Under the pieces are notes generated by a model that was not told where the DNA came from, did no database searches, and was given only the letters and a program-made list of their open reading frames with translations. Made by a program: the position numbers and the translations under genes. DNA of 64,000 nucleotides from Clostridiales bacterium UBA1728 (GTDB taxonomy: Bacteria; Bacillota; Clostridia; Oscillospirales; Oscillospiraceae): positions 26,048 to 90,047 of the forward strand of contig DCIK01000028.1 of NCBI GenBank assembly GCA_002315975.1, in the 5' to 3' direction. This document shows, piece by piece, positions 16,035-23,518 of the stretch; the first letter of the stretch is position 1, and each line of letters starts with the position of its first letter.

Positions 16035-16988
16035 TTACAGGCCGAACCAGGCCAGAACCAGGCTCACCAGGGCGAGACCGGCAACCACGGTCCAGTAGAA
16101 CTTGAAGACCTGCTCAACCTTGAGACGGGCGCAAGTGGCACGGATCAGGGTCATGCTGAAGAAGGTGACAAGCAGGCACTCGCCATAGAAGATGGCGGCG
16201 TCGGCAGCAACGATGCCGGTGCCCTTGCCGCCCAGGAACAGGGCAGCGAACAGAGCGGAGACGACCAGCTGCTTCACGTAGTAGTTCAGCTTGAACACGC
16301 CCAGAGGAGCGCCGCTGTACTCAACCAGGGGACCTTCGCAGATCTCGGTCTCGGCCTCGGCCACGTCGAAGGGATGGCAGCCCACTTCGCAGGGGACAAC
16401 CAGCAGCATGGCGAGAGCGGCGGGGATCATGCTCCACTGGCAGATCATGGCGCCGTTGGCAGCCTGGTAATCGGCAATAGCCTTCATGGAGAAGGTCACG
16501 CCGTCACCGCCGGCCTTCTTGCCGATGGCAAGGAGAACCATGACCAGGGGAAGCTCGAAGGAGATCACGCTGACCATTTCACGGGAGATACCCACGCCGG
16601 CGTAGGGAGAGCCGGAAGCGGCACCGCCGATGATGATGGAGGCAGCGGGAATGGTGAGCAGGTAGATGATAACGATCATATCGGCGTTCAGCTCGCCGAA
16701 GGCAGTAAAGCCGAACTGGGGCAGGAGCAGCATGATGGTGACCAGAGCCACAAAGCCTACCACAGGGGCGCCGAGGAACACAGTCTTGTTCGCCTCGTAG
16801 GGGATGATGGTCTCCTTGCCCATGAGCTTCATGAAGTCATAGAAGGGCTGGAGAATCGGGGGTCCGATACGCTGCTGCATCTTGGCATAGACCTTACGAT
16901 CCAGACCGTTGAGCAGAGTGCCGGCCACGAAGCAGAACAGTGCGCCGGGGAAGACCAGGATATAGAAGAGCCACATCGGATTAAACAT
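16035..16988 (-). CDS. mbhM: Mbh-type hydrogenase membrane anchor subunit (NuoH-like)
   Basis: 317 residues with about eight membrane helices. Homologue of complex I NuoH; it docks the peripheral hydrogenase arm to the membrane and starts the ion path. Landmarks: an N-terminal helix LVFPGALFCFVAGTLLNGLD, the loop KMQQRIGPPILQPFYDFMKL (~36-55) that contacts the small subunit, and the acidic loop CEVGCHPFDVAEAETEICEG (~200-219), the equivalent of the quinone-site loop, matching the EAExE pattern of the family. Operon member, 14 bp after mbhH. Confidence 0.95.
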   Translation of the reverse strand: MFNPMWLFYILVFPGALFCFVAGTLLNGLDRKVYAKMQQRIGPPILQPFYDFMKLMGKETIIPYEANKTVFLGAPVVGFVALVTIMLLLPQFGFTAFGELNADMIVIIYLLTIPAASIIIGGAASGSPYAGVGISREMVSVISFELPLVMVLLAIGKKAGGDGVTFSMKAIADYQAANGAMICQWSMIPAALAMLLVVPCEVGCHPFDVAEAETEICEGPLVEYSGAPLGVFKLNYYVKQLVVSALFAALFLGGKGTGIVAADAAIFYGECLLVTFFSMTLIRATCARLKVEQVFKFYWTVVAGLALVSLVLAWFGL

Positions 16989-17002
16989 TCTGCTTCACCT
17001 CC

Positions 17003-18931
17003 TTAAAGTACTGCATTCAGGTACATCACAAACACGGCCAGAGCGCCGATGGCCCAGACAGCGTAGTCGTTGACAACGCCGGAGTGGATGCCCTCGAGCT
17101 TCTCAAAGTAGCCCTTGAAGTTGTGGCGGAAGCCCCAGAAGAGGTCGCTGCCCACAACGGTGCTACGGGTGGCCATTTCGCCGCCGAAGAAGGTGGCGTG
17201 CTTGTTGTCGGGCTGTTCCTTGGAATTGTTGGTGTAGCCGCGGGAGGACTTGCCGAAGACGGCAACCACCGTGAAGGCCACCAGAACGATGCCGAAGAGA
17301 ACCAGCCACATAACGGGAGTCCAGTTGCCGATGGTGATCTGCTCAGCGGAGATCTCAGTGGCAGCGGAGCCGGTGATCTTCTCGGTGTAGCCGGCGCCCA
17401 TCATGGTGTCGATGTACTTGTTGACGCTCATAACAGCGTTGACAGCGGGGGTGATGAGCTTCTCGGTGACGAACTTGGGGGCGACACCGGTGAAGACGCA
17501 GAGGATAGCCATGACCCACATGGGCAGGAGCATGGAGCCGGGGACTTCCTTCACATCATCAAACTCAGGACGGGACTGGCCGAAGAAGGCAGACTGGGTG
17601 ACCTTGATGAAGGAGGCGAGGGTCAGAGTGGAGGTGATGAGGGCCACGACGGTGACGAACAGATAGCCGAAGCTCTGAGCGCTCTTGGCGTAGATGGCCT
17701 GGTAGATCATCCACTTGGACACAAAGCCGTTGAAGGGAGGCAGACCGGAGATGGAGAAGGCAGCGATCAGGAAGATGATGCAGGTCTGGGGCATCTTCTT
17801 GGCGAGACCGCCCATGTTGTTGAGGTTGGTGCGGCCGGTGGCGTAGTAAACAGCGCCGGCGCAGAGGAAGAGGAGGCCCTTGAACAGGGTGTGGTTCATG
17901 GCGTGGTACAGGCCGCCGGCCACGCCCAGAGCAGTGCCGAGGCCGATGGCGGTGAGCACGTAGCCGATCTGGGAGATGGAGTGGAAGGCCAGCAGACGCT
18001 TGAAGTCATGCTGATTCAGAGCCATGGTGACGCCCACGAACATGCTCACGGTGCCCACAGCAACCAGAAGAGTCTGAACCTTGCCGAGACCCATGGTCTG
18101 GAGAATGATGTAGCACACGCGGATGAGGCCGTAGACGCCGGCCTTGTTGACCATGCCGGAGAACAGCATGGAGACGGAGGCGGGGGCAGCCATGTAGGCA
18201 TCGGCAGCGACGAAGTGGAAGGGAACGGCGTAGGACTTGATGCCGAAGCCGGTGATAAGCAGAGCGAAGGCCAGGATCATGGTGGAGTTGCCGGTGATGC
18301 CGACCTTGGCGATCATGGCGGAGAGCTGAGCCATGTTCAGGGTGTGGCACTGGGCGTAGAGCAGAGCGATACCGGTCAGGGTGCAGGTGGAGCCCAGAGA
18401 GCCGATGACCAGATACTTGAAGCCGGCCTCGAGAGCGCCCTTGCTCCAGTTACGGAAGGCGGTCAGGGCAACGCAGGCGAAGGTCATGATCTCGATCATA
18501 ACGAACATATTGAAAATGTCGCCGGTGAGAACCAGACCCAGGACGGAGCCGGAGAGCATCAGGTACAGGGTGTAGTAGTAGTCGCCACCCTCATCGCGGC
18601 TCATATACTTGATGGAGTACCAGCCGGAGAGGTAGGTGGTCAGGGTGACCAGCAGGGCGAAGAAGGCATTGAGGGAGTCCACCTCAAGGCCGATGCCGAT
18701 GGCATAGTCCTTGACGGGAGTCCAGTTGCCCAGCCAGTAAGTAATAATGTTGCCGTCGATAATGACATACTTGGCCACGCAGAGAACCATCACAAAGGAA
18801 GCGGTGGCAGCAGCCATGGCCAGGAAAATGCGCAGGGTCTTGTTCTTGCCGCCGAAGATGGTCACCAGGAAGGCGCCGAGGAAGAGCACCATGGTGGCCA
18901 GAGCGGGGAAGTGTTCAACGTAATTCATCAT
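17003..18931 (-). CDS. mbhH: Mbh antiporter-like subunit MrpD/NuoL type, with MbhI-like C-terminal extension
   Basis: 642 residues, ~130 longer than a plain MrpD/MbhH. Residues ~1-500 are the antiporter fold: the proton-path Glu in VMIEIMTFACVALTAFRNW (~146-164), a Lys in SKGALEAGFKYLVIGS, and FKRLLAFHSISQIGYVL (~308-324). After ~535 comes a second module: membrane helix WTPVMWLVLFGIVLVAF (537 on), a linker, amphipathic helix DLFWGFRHNFKGYFEKLEG (596-614), and final helix WAIGALAVFVMYL. Helix - lateral amphipathic helix - helix is the layout of MbhI in archaeal Mbh and of the NuoL C terminus. No separate mbhI exists in the operon, so I infer an H-I fusion. Confidence 0.9.
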   Translation of the reverse strand: MMNYVEHFPALATMVLFLGAFLVTIFGGKNKTLRIFLAMAAATASFVMVLCVAKYVIIDGNIITYWLGNWTPVKDYAIGIGLEVDSLNAFFALLVTLTTYLSGWYSIKYMSRDEGGDYYYTLYLMLSGSVLGLVLTGDIFNMFVMIEIMTFACVALTAFRNWSKGALEAGFKYLVIGSLGSTCTLTGIALLYAQCHTLNMAQLSAMIAKVGITGNSTMILAFALLITGFGIKSYAVPFHFVAADAYMAAPASVSMLFSGMVNKAGVYGLIRVCYIILQTMGLGKVQTLLVAVGTVSMFVGVTMALNQHDFKRLLAFHSISQIGYVLTAIGLGTALGVAGGLYHAMNHTLFKGLLFLCAGAVYYATGRTNLNNMGGLAKKMPQTCIIFLIAAFSISGLPPFNGFVSKWMIYQAIYAKSAQSFGYLFVTVVALITSTLTLASFIKVTQSAFFGQSRPEFDDVKEVPGSMLLPMWVMAILCVFTGVAPKFVTEKLITPAVNAVMSVNKYIDTMMGAGYTEKITGSAATEISAEQITIGNWTPVMWLVLFGIVLVAFTVVAVFGKSSRGYTNNSKEQPDNKHATFFGGEMATRSTVVGSDLFWGFRHNFKGYFEKLEGIHSGVVNDYAVWAIGALAVFVMYLNAVL

Positions 18932-19296
18932 CAGCCTCTAAGCCTCCTGATCTGGTCGGCTTCCAGAGTGCCGTAGGTCTGACCGATGCGGATGACGATG
19001 GACAGAGCCATGGCCGTCACGCAGGCGCCGATAACGATGCTGGTCAGAGTAAGGGCCTGGGGAACCGGGTCCACGAAGTAGACGGCGCCGTTCTTGGCGA
19101 GGTATTCAAGCTCGCTGCCCACATAGAGGGGAGCCGTGCCGCCTTCGTTGTAGCCAACAGACACGATGAAGAGGTTCACGCCGTAGTCCAGCAGGCCGAG
19201 GCCGCAGACGATCTGGATGAGGTTCTTCTTCACCATGAGCATGTACATACCGAGGGCCAGCAGAATGATGGAGCAAACGTAATTCTGAATCATCAT
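18931..19296 (-). CDS. mbhG: Mbh/Mrp antiporter subunit C type (NuoK-like)
   Basis: 121 residues, three membrane helices. NuoK/MrpC homologue with GMYMLMVKKNLIQIVCGLGL (~16-35) and the C-terminal helix DPVPQALTLTSIVIGACVTA (~76-95), both family hallmarks including the PQALTLT signature. Part of the ion-translocating membrane arm. Its TGA overlaps the start of mbhH. A short extra loop (NEGGTAPLYVGSELEYLAKN, ~50-69) lies outside the helices. Confidence 0.93.
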   Translation of the reverse strand: MMIQNYVCSIILLALGMYMLMVKKNLIQIVCGLGLLDYGVNLFIVSVGYNEGGTAPLYVGSELEYLAKNGAVYFVDPVPQALTLTSIVIGACVTAMALSIVIRIGQTYGTLEADQIRRLRG

Positions 19297-19311
19297 AATT
19301 CCATACCCTCC

Positions 19312-19773
19312 TTACATTTCGTCCTGATTGTCGCCAAGGAGCGAGATGAGCAGCATCAGCAGGAAAGCCACGCCGGTGAGGACCTTGAAGCCCACGGCCC
19401 AGCTCATGTAGGTGATGGTGCCGGCGGAGATCACCTTGCCGGGATCGCCGTTGTTCCAGATGGCGTTGCGCACGAAGTTGCCGCCGGCCACGAGGCCGAT
19501 GGTAGCCAGTGCAATGTAGGCGATGGCGCCGAAGGCTTCGCCCTTGTGCATGAGATGGGGATTGATCGCAGCCTTCATGGTCTTGAAGCCGTAGCCCAGA
19601 TAGAGCAGGATGGCAGCAGAGCTGGCAATAACGCCGCCCTGGAAGCCGCCGCCGGGGGACACGGTGCCGAAGAGAATAACGGCCAGACCGAAGACGATCG
19701 CGAAGGGGAGATACATATCAGCGCCGCACTTGACGATCACGTGGCGGACCTTCATCTTGTTGCCATTATTCAT
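19312..19773 (-). CDS. mbhF: Mbh/Mrp antiporter subunit B type
   Basis: 153 residues, about four helices. MrpB-domain protein: the opening PFAIVFGLAVILFGTVSPGG (~22-41) followed by GFQGGVIASSAAILLYLGYG is the conserved core of the family. Contributes to the antiporter-like half of the membrane arm. It overlaps the upstream mbhE gene by 8 bp. Confidence 0.92.
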   Translation of the reverse strand: MNNGNKMKVRHVIVKCGADMYLPFAIVFGLAVILFGTVSPGGGFQGGVIASSAAILLYLGYGFKTMKAAINPHLMHKGEAFGAIAYIALATIGLVAGGNFVRNAIWNNGDPGKVISAGTITYMSWAVGFKVLTGVAFLLMLLISLLGDNQDEM

Positions 19774-20173
19774 CGTCCGCTTCCTCCTCTCTGCCTTTCA
19801 TGTTCTTCAGGATGATAAAGGAGCCGGCAATGGCGGTGAGCAGGATAAAGCTCTCGCCCATGGTATCGTAGCCACGGTAGTCAAACACGATGGGAGCCAC
19901 ATCGTTGATGGACTCGGTCTCGCTGAGGTCGGTGGTGACGATGATGGAGGCAATGCCGTCGGGATTCTCGGGCAGGTTGCGCTCGCCTTCAGCCTTTTCA
20001 TCGGGGTTCTTGTCGCTCTCGTAGCTCACATAGTCCTTGTAGAGCTCGTAGGCGTCGGTGCCCACTTCCTGGGCATTGTAGGTCACGGCGAAGTTTTCCT
20101 TGAGGTTGGTCACGGCACCGATGCCGGCACCCAGGAAAATCACCAGAGCCAGGAGGATTGCTACTTTCTTCAT
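19766..20173 (-). CDS. mbhE: Mbh/Mrp subunit similar to the C-terminal part of MrpA (MbhE type)
   Basis: 135 residues. Two membrane helices (~4-20 and ~108-122) bracket a ~85-residue hydrophilic loop with many acidic residues. The stretch ESINDVAPIVFDYRGYDTMG (~86-105) plus ESFILLTAIAGSF is characteristic of the MrpA C-terminal/MbhE family, where RGYDT[ML]GE is conserved. The external loop (TDAYELYKDYVSYESDKNPD) is longer than in the archaeal protein. Starts immediately after mbhD (one-base overlap). Confidence 0.88.
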   Translation of the reverse strand: MKKVAILLALVIFLGAGIGAVTNLKENFAVTYNAQEVGTDAYELYKDYVSYESDKNPDEKAEGERNLPENPDGIASIIVTTDLSETESINDVAPIVFDYRGYDTMGESFILLTAIAGSFIILKNMKGREEEADDE

Positions 20174-20454
20174 TACTTTTCCTCCTCCTTAGTGGCCTTG
20201 CGCATGGCGATCACGAAGAGGATGGTGCTGAGCACGCAGCCGACAGAGGCTTCGGCGATGGCAACGTCGGGGGCATGGAGGATAATGAACTCCAGAGCGA
20301 CGAAGGCACCGCAGCCGCCCAGAGCCAGAACGCAGCTCAGGGGCTTCTTCATGCTGGCGGTCAGAATGCCGCCAACGATGATGCCGAGAATGCAAAAGCC
20401 GTTGAGAATGGTGAGCCAGTCAATGTTAGCAAAGAAATTAGTCATCGAATTCAT
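20173..20454 (-). CDS. mbhD: Mbh/Mrp subunit MbhD (DUF4040-type, MrpA-derived)
   Basis: 93 residues, three predicted helices. Family marks: ILTASMKKPLSCVLALGGCG and ALEFIILHAPDVAIAEASVG (~55-74), the latter being the conserved APD[VI]A[IL]xE[AT] segment of the MrpA/MbhD core with its ion-path Glu. It overlaps mbhC by 17 bp at its start. Confidence 0.9.
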   Translation of the reverse strand: MNSMTNFFANIDWLTILNGFCILGIIVGGILTASMKKPLSCVLALGGCGAFVALEFIILHAPDVAIAEASVGCVLSTILFVIAMRKATKEEEK

Positions 20455-20800
20455 CCTCCCCGTAAGCGTCGCAGACGAATTCCTTCTCGGGGCGCACGCC
20501 GTGCTTGTAAGCAGCCTTGGCGATGCTGTGGCCGCCGATGGGGTTGGCCAGAATGGAGAAGAGACCGATCAGGGCGATCTTGATGAGCATGGTCCAGCCC
20601 AGCTCGTAGCCCTCGACGATCATGCTGATGGCCTTCACGAGACCGCCGATGACGGCGCCGTACAGGCCGAGGGTGGAGATATTGGTGGAGCTCTGCATAC
20701 GGCAGAAGGCGTCGGGCATACGGAGCAGACCGACGGTGCCGGCAAAGGCGAAGAAGATGCCAATCACCACAAAGGCATCGGAGACGTAACGCAGAATCAT
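20438..20800 (-). CDS. mbhC: Mbh/Mrp antiporter subunit G type
   Basis: 120 residues, three helices. MrpG/MnhG homologue, with GTVGLLRMPDAFCRMQSSTN (~22-41) and the following STLGLYGAVIGG; the RxPDxxxRxHxxT pattern is the family signature (the usual His is Gln here). The soluble tail (~95-120) is acidic and ends DEFDD. One base separates its start from mbhB's stop. Confidence 0.9.
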   Translation of the reverse strand: MILRYVSDAFVVIGIFFAFAGTVGLLRMPDAFCRMQSSTNISTLGLYGAVIGGLVKAISMIVEGYELGWTMLIKIALIGLFSILANPIGGHSIAKAAYKHGVRPEKEFVCDAYGEDEFDD

Positions 20801-20801
20801 A

Positions 20802-21077
20802 TTACAGCCTCCCTTCCAGATAACGGGCCACGCAGACCATGCTCATGAAGCCGAGGATGGCAGTGACCAGTGCGATGTCGAGATAAATGCCGCGGCCGCT
20901 CTCCAGAGCGAAGAGCACCAGAGCCACGTCGGTGAGAATGTCCACGCTGTCAGCCGCAACAGCCCGGTCGACCACGGAGGGTCCCTTGGCAACGCGGATC
21001 ATGCACAGCAGGGCCAGCAGGACATAAATAGCGGCAAAGACAGTCAGTTCCGTCATTCGAAGATCCTCCCTACCCAT
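20802..21077 (-). CDS. mbhB: Mbh/Mrp antiporter subunit F type
   Basis: 91 residues, three helices. MrpF/MnhF homologue: RVAKGPSVVDRAVAADSVDI (~23-42) contains the conserved GPxxxDRxxAxD motif, followed by YLDIALVTAILGFMSMVCVA. From ATG 21077 it overlaps the end of mbhA by 25 bp. A later Met (MTELTVFAAIYV) would reduce the overlap to about 4 bp and is an equally plausible start. Confidence 0.88.
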   Translation of the reverse strand: MGREDLRMTELTVFAAIYVLLALLCMIRVAKGPSVVDRAVAADSVDILTDVALVLFALESGRGIYLDIALVTAILGFMSMVCVARYLEGRL

Positions 21078-21577
21078 TTTTCCAGGGTGCCCTTAATGGC
21101 GTCGCCCTGCTGCTCGGCGGTACCCTCAGCCACATCGATCCAGTGGATGTAGTACCAGGCCTTGCCCTGCTCGTCCTCGGCCACATCCATGGTGATGGTG
21201 CCGGGGGTCAGGGTGATGGAATTGGCCAGCATAGCCTGACCGTACTCGCTCTTCATCTCGCTGGGCACCTTGACAATGCCGGGGTTGATGGGCAGAGCGG
21301 GGTTGAGAGCGCGCTTCGCAACGTCCAGGTTAGCCTTGAGCAGCTCGATGGGGAATACGACCAGAACGTAGCCCAGCAGAGCGAAAAGGTGCTTGGGGTT
21401 GAGCAGACGGAACGGACTCTCGTGGATGAAGAAACGGCCCGCAAAGAGCGCGACCAGCGCACTGACGGCAGCGCCGGCGATGAGCATCTGGGGATCAAGG
21501 GACAGGGTAATGAGCATCCAGAATGCCGCACAGACCACGAAAGTGGCCAGCCACGCACCGAAGCTTGTTTTCTTCAT
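21053..21577 (-). CDS. mbhA: Mbh/Mrp antiporter subunit E type
   Basis: 174 residues from ATG 21577, chosen because AAGGAGGTG precedes it; the frame stays open further upstream without such a site. MrpE/MnhE family: N-terminal helices (ATFVVCAAFWMLITLSLDPQ), then VVFPIELLKANLDVAKRALN (~75-94) and PVNPGIV-like PINPGIVKVPSEMKSEYGQA, then SITLTPGTITMDV, all conserved in MrpE. First gene of the antiporter-like block; a 71-bp gap separates it from hypA, the largest gap inside the operon. Confidence 0.92.
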   Translation of the reverse strand: MKKTSFGAWLATFVVCAAFWMLITLSLDPQMLIAGAAVSALVALFAGRFFIHESPFRLLNPKHLFALLGYVLVVFPIELLKANLDVAKRALNPALPINPGIVKVPSEMKSEYGQAMLANSITLTPGTITMDVAEDEQGKAWYYIHWIDVAEGTAEQQGDAIKGTLEKWVGRIFE

Positions 21578-21648
21578 GTGCACACCTCCTTGAAATCTTT
21601 TCTTTCCTTTTATTTTAAGTTTTTGCGACAAAATCAGGGCAGCCGACC

Positions 21649-21984
21649 TTATTCCACGGCCAGACTGTCAACAAAGAACTCGCGACCGGAGACCAGCCTG
21701 ATGGCACCGCCGCAGCGGGGACATTCGTAGATCTTCTCCGCGGTGCCCTCAAAGCCGCAGTCATAGCAGCGGAGCGTGCCGGGTACGATGTCGCACACCA
21801 GCTCCGCGTCCTCGCAGACCGTGTCCTTGGAGACGTAGGGGAAGAATTCGCGCAGGTAGCCGGGCTCGATGCCGGAAAAGGCACCGATGTGAAGGCGGAT
21901 TTCCTTCACCTTTTTGAAACCCTCCCGTTCAGCCGCTTCGGAGCAGAGCTTCACGAGACTCTGGGTGGTTGCTAACTCGTGCAT
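21649..21984 (-). CDS. hypA: Hydrogenase nickel-insertion protein HypA
   Basis: 111 residues. Nickel metallochaperone for [NiFe] hydrogenase maturation. His2 in MHELA is the nickel ligand; a structural zinc site is formed by Cys73 and Cys76 (CYDC) and Cys88 and Cys91 (CPRC). Its ATG overlaps the mbhL stop by one base, so it is coupled to the subunit it serves. The usual partner GTPase HypB is not found in the window. Confidence 0.95.
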   Translation of the reverse strand: MHELATTQSLVKLCSEAAEREGFKKVKEIRLHIGAFSGIEPGYLREFFPYVSKDTVCEDAELVCDIVPGTLRCYDCGFEGTAEKIYECPRCGGAIRLVSGREFFVDSLAVE

Positions 21985-23066
21985 CAGTCGTCGAGGCAGG
22001 AGAAGCAGGGGTCGATGCTGGCCACGATCAGACCGCCGTCAGCCACGGTGTTGCCGCGGAGCATCACGGGGATGGTGGGAGCATTGCGGAAGGTGGGCAC
22101 GTGGATGGACACGCGCTGGTTGAGCTGGGAGCCGTTACCGGCGACCTTGTAGGTCAGCTGGCCGCGGGGAGCCTCCAGACGGTGAACAAACTCGCCCTCA
22201 GCCAGCTTGGGAATCTTGTTGCCCAGATTGATGGGGCCTTCGGGCAGGTTCTCCAGAGCCTGAATGAGGATCTTGGCGGACTCGTAGCACTCCAGGGCAC
22301 GGACGACCACGCGGGCGTAAACGTCGCAGGAGTCAACCACGGGAATGTCGAAGTCGAAGTCTTCGTAGCTGGAGTAGGGGGCATCCTTACGGACGTCGAT
22401 CTTGACGCCGGAAGCGCGGGCGTGGGGGCCCACAGCGCCCATGCGGAGGGCTTCCTCAGTGGTCATCACGCCGACACCCTTGGTACGCATGGCGATGGTC
22501 TTGTCGGTGGTGGCGATCTCCACGATGCGGTCCAGAGCGGGCAGAGCAGCGGTGAGCTTCTGGAGGAAGTCACGGCGCATCTCGTCGCTGATGTCGCGGC
22601 GGGCGCCGCCGGGGATGCACATGGCATAGTTGACGCGGTTGCCGGAGAGAGCCTCCAGCATATCCATGATGACCTCACGGACGTCCCAGATGCGCATGAA
22701 CATGGAGTCATGGCCGATGAGATGGCAGGCGATGCCCAGCCACAGGAAGTGGGAGTGCAGACGCTCCAGCTCGCAGGTGATCACGCGGATATACTGGCCG
22801 CGCTTGGGAACCTCGGTCTTGTTCAGACCTTCCACAGCCAGAGCATAGTTCATGGCGTGGGAGTGAGAGCAGATGCCGCAGACGCGCTCCACCAGAACGA
22901 TGGTCTGGATGGCGTTGCGCTCGGTAGACAGCTTCTCGATGCCGCGGTGGTTGTAGCCGACGAACACCTCGGCGTCCTTGATCAGTTCGCCTTCGGTATA
23001 CAGCTTGGCGTGGACCGGCTCTTCCAGAGCGGGATGGTACGGTCCGATAGGTACGACGTAGCTCAT
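21984..23066 (-). CDS. mbhL: Mbh-type [NiFe] hydrogenase large (catalytic) subunit
   Basis: 360 residues. Holds the Ni-Fe(CN)2CO centre that makes or splits H2. Both cysteine pairs are intact: Cys63 and Cys66 in RVCGICSHSH, and Cys354 and Cys357 in DPCFSC at the C terminus, so this is a catalytic hydrogenase and not a NuoD. The chain stops three residues after the last Cys (LDD). The C-terminal extension removed by a maturation protease in most [NiFe] enzymes is therefore absent, and no such protease gene is nearby. ALSGNRVNYAMCIPGGARRD (~149-168) is a further family landmark. Overlaps mbhK by 4 bp. Confidence 0.96.
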   Translation of the reverse strand: MSYVVPIGPYHPALEEPVHAKLYTEGELIKDAEVFVGYNHRGIEKLSTERNAIQTIVLVERVCGICSHSHAMNYALAVEGLNKTEVPKRGQYIRVITCELERLHSHFLWLGIACHLIGHDSMFMRIWDVREVIMDMLEALSGNRVNYAMCIPGGARRDISDEMRRDFLQKLTAALPALDRIVEIATTDKTIAMRTKGVGVMTTEEALRMGAVGPHARASGVKIDVRKDAPYSSYEDFDFDIPVVDSCDVYARVVVRALECYESAKILIQALENLPEGPINLGNKIPKLAEGEFVHRLEAPRGQLTYKVAGNGSQLNQRVSIHVPTFRNAPTIPVMLRGNTVADGGLIVASIDPCFSCLDD

Positions 23067-23464
23067 TTCTTTTCCTCCAATTCGTGACGCTTTTCAACCA
23101 GCTCGGACAGCGGGGTCACGAGGATCTGACCCTTGCCCTGAGTCTCGAGCATATCCTCGGGAAGGAAGAGACGCTTGGAAACGTCAAGACCCTCGAACTC
23201 AATACCCATGAGCTCGTTGATCTCGCGCTCCGGCCACTCTGCCGCCGTGTCATAAATCTCGACGATAGAGGGAAGCGTCTTCTGCCCTACCACGTAGTAG
23301 GACTCGACACCCTTTTCGCACTCGTAGTCCCAGGAGATCCTCGGCTGGCCGTCGGTCTGCACATAGCCATGGATCATGACGAGCATGACGCCGGCTTTGC
23401 GCTTCTTCTCGGCAAGGGGAACGATCTCTTCAGGGGTAATCTCGAATGTCTTGAACTCCTGCAT
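23063..23464 (-). CDS. mbhK: Mbh-type hydrogenase NuoC-like (30-kDa type) subunit
   Basis: 133 residues. First gene of the hydrogenase operon. The fold corresponds to the NuoC domain that supports the large/small subunit pair; PSIVEIYDTAAEWPEREINE (~85-104) followed by LMGIEF is the diagnostic segment (WxEREIxExFGIxFxGHP in the family), with the usual glycine-His-Pro replaced by GLDVSKRLFLPED. No metal site is expected. Ribosome-binding site GAGGTGG; extended -10 promoter at 23510-23518. Confidence 0.92.
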   Translation of the reverse strand: MQEFKTFEITPEEIVPLAEKKRKAGVMLVMIHGYVQTDGQPRISWDYECEKGVESYYVVGQKTLPSIVEIYDTAAEWPEREINELMGIEFEGLDVSKRLFLPEDMLETQGKGQILVTPLSELVEKRHELEEKK

Positions 23465-23509
23465 GTTTCCACCTCTTTCAATGTATGGATATTTTTGGTT
23501 GCCTACAAT

Positions 23510-23518
23510 ATTATATCA
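23510..23518 (-). promoter_or_regulatory. Extended -10 promoter of the mbh operon
   Basis: Reverse strand TGATATAAT, a consensus TGnTATAAT; no good -35 hexamer is visible 16-18 bp upstream. The TGA of this element is also the hypE stop codon, so hydrogenase structural genes can be started separately from the hyp genes. Leader ~40 nt. Confidence 0.55.

Noticed and set aside
17084..18976. 630-residue open frame opposite mbhH
   Set aside because: Same artefact; it mirrors hydrophobic codons of a membrane protein and is rich in Gly, Asp, Glu and His.
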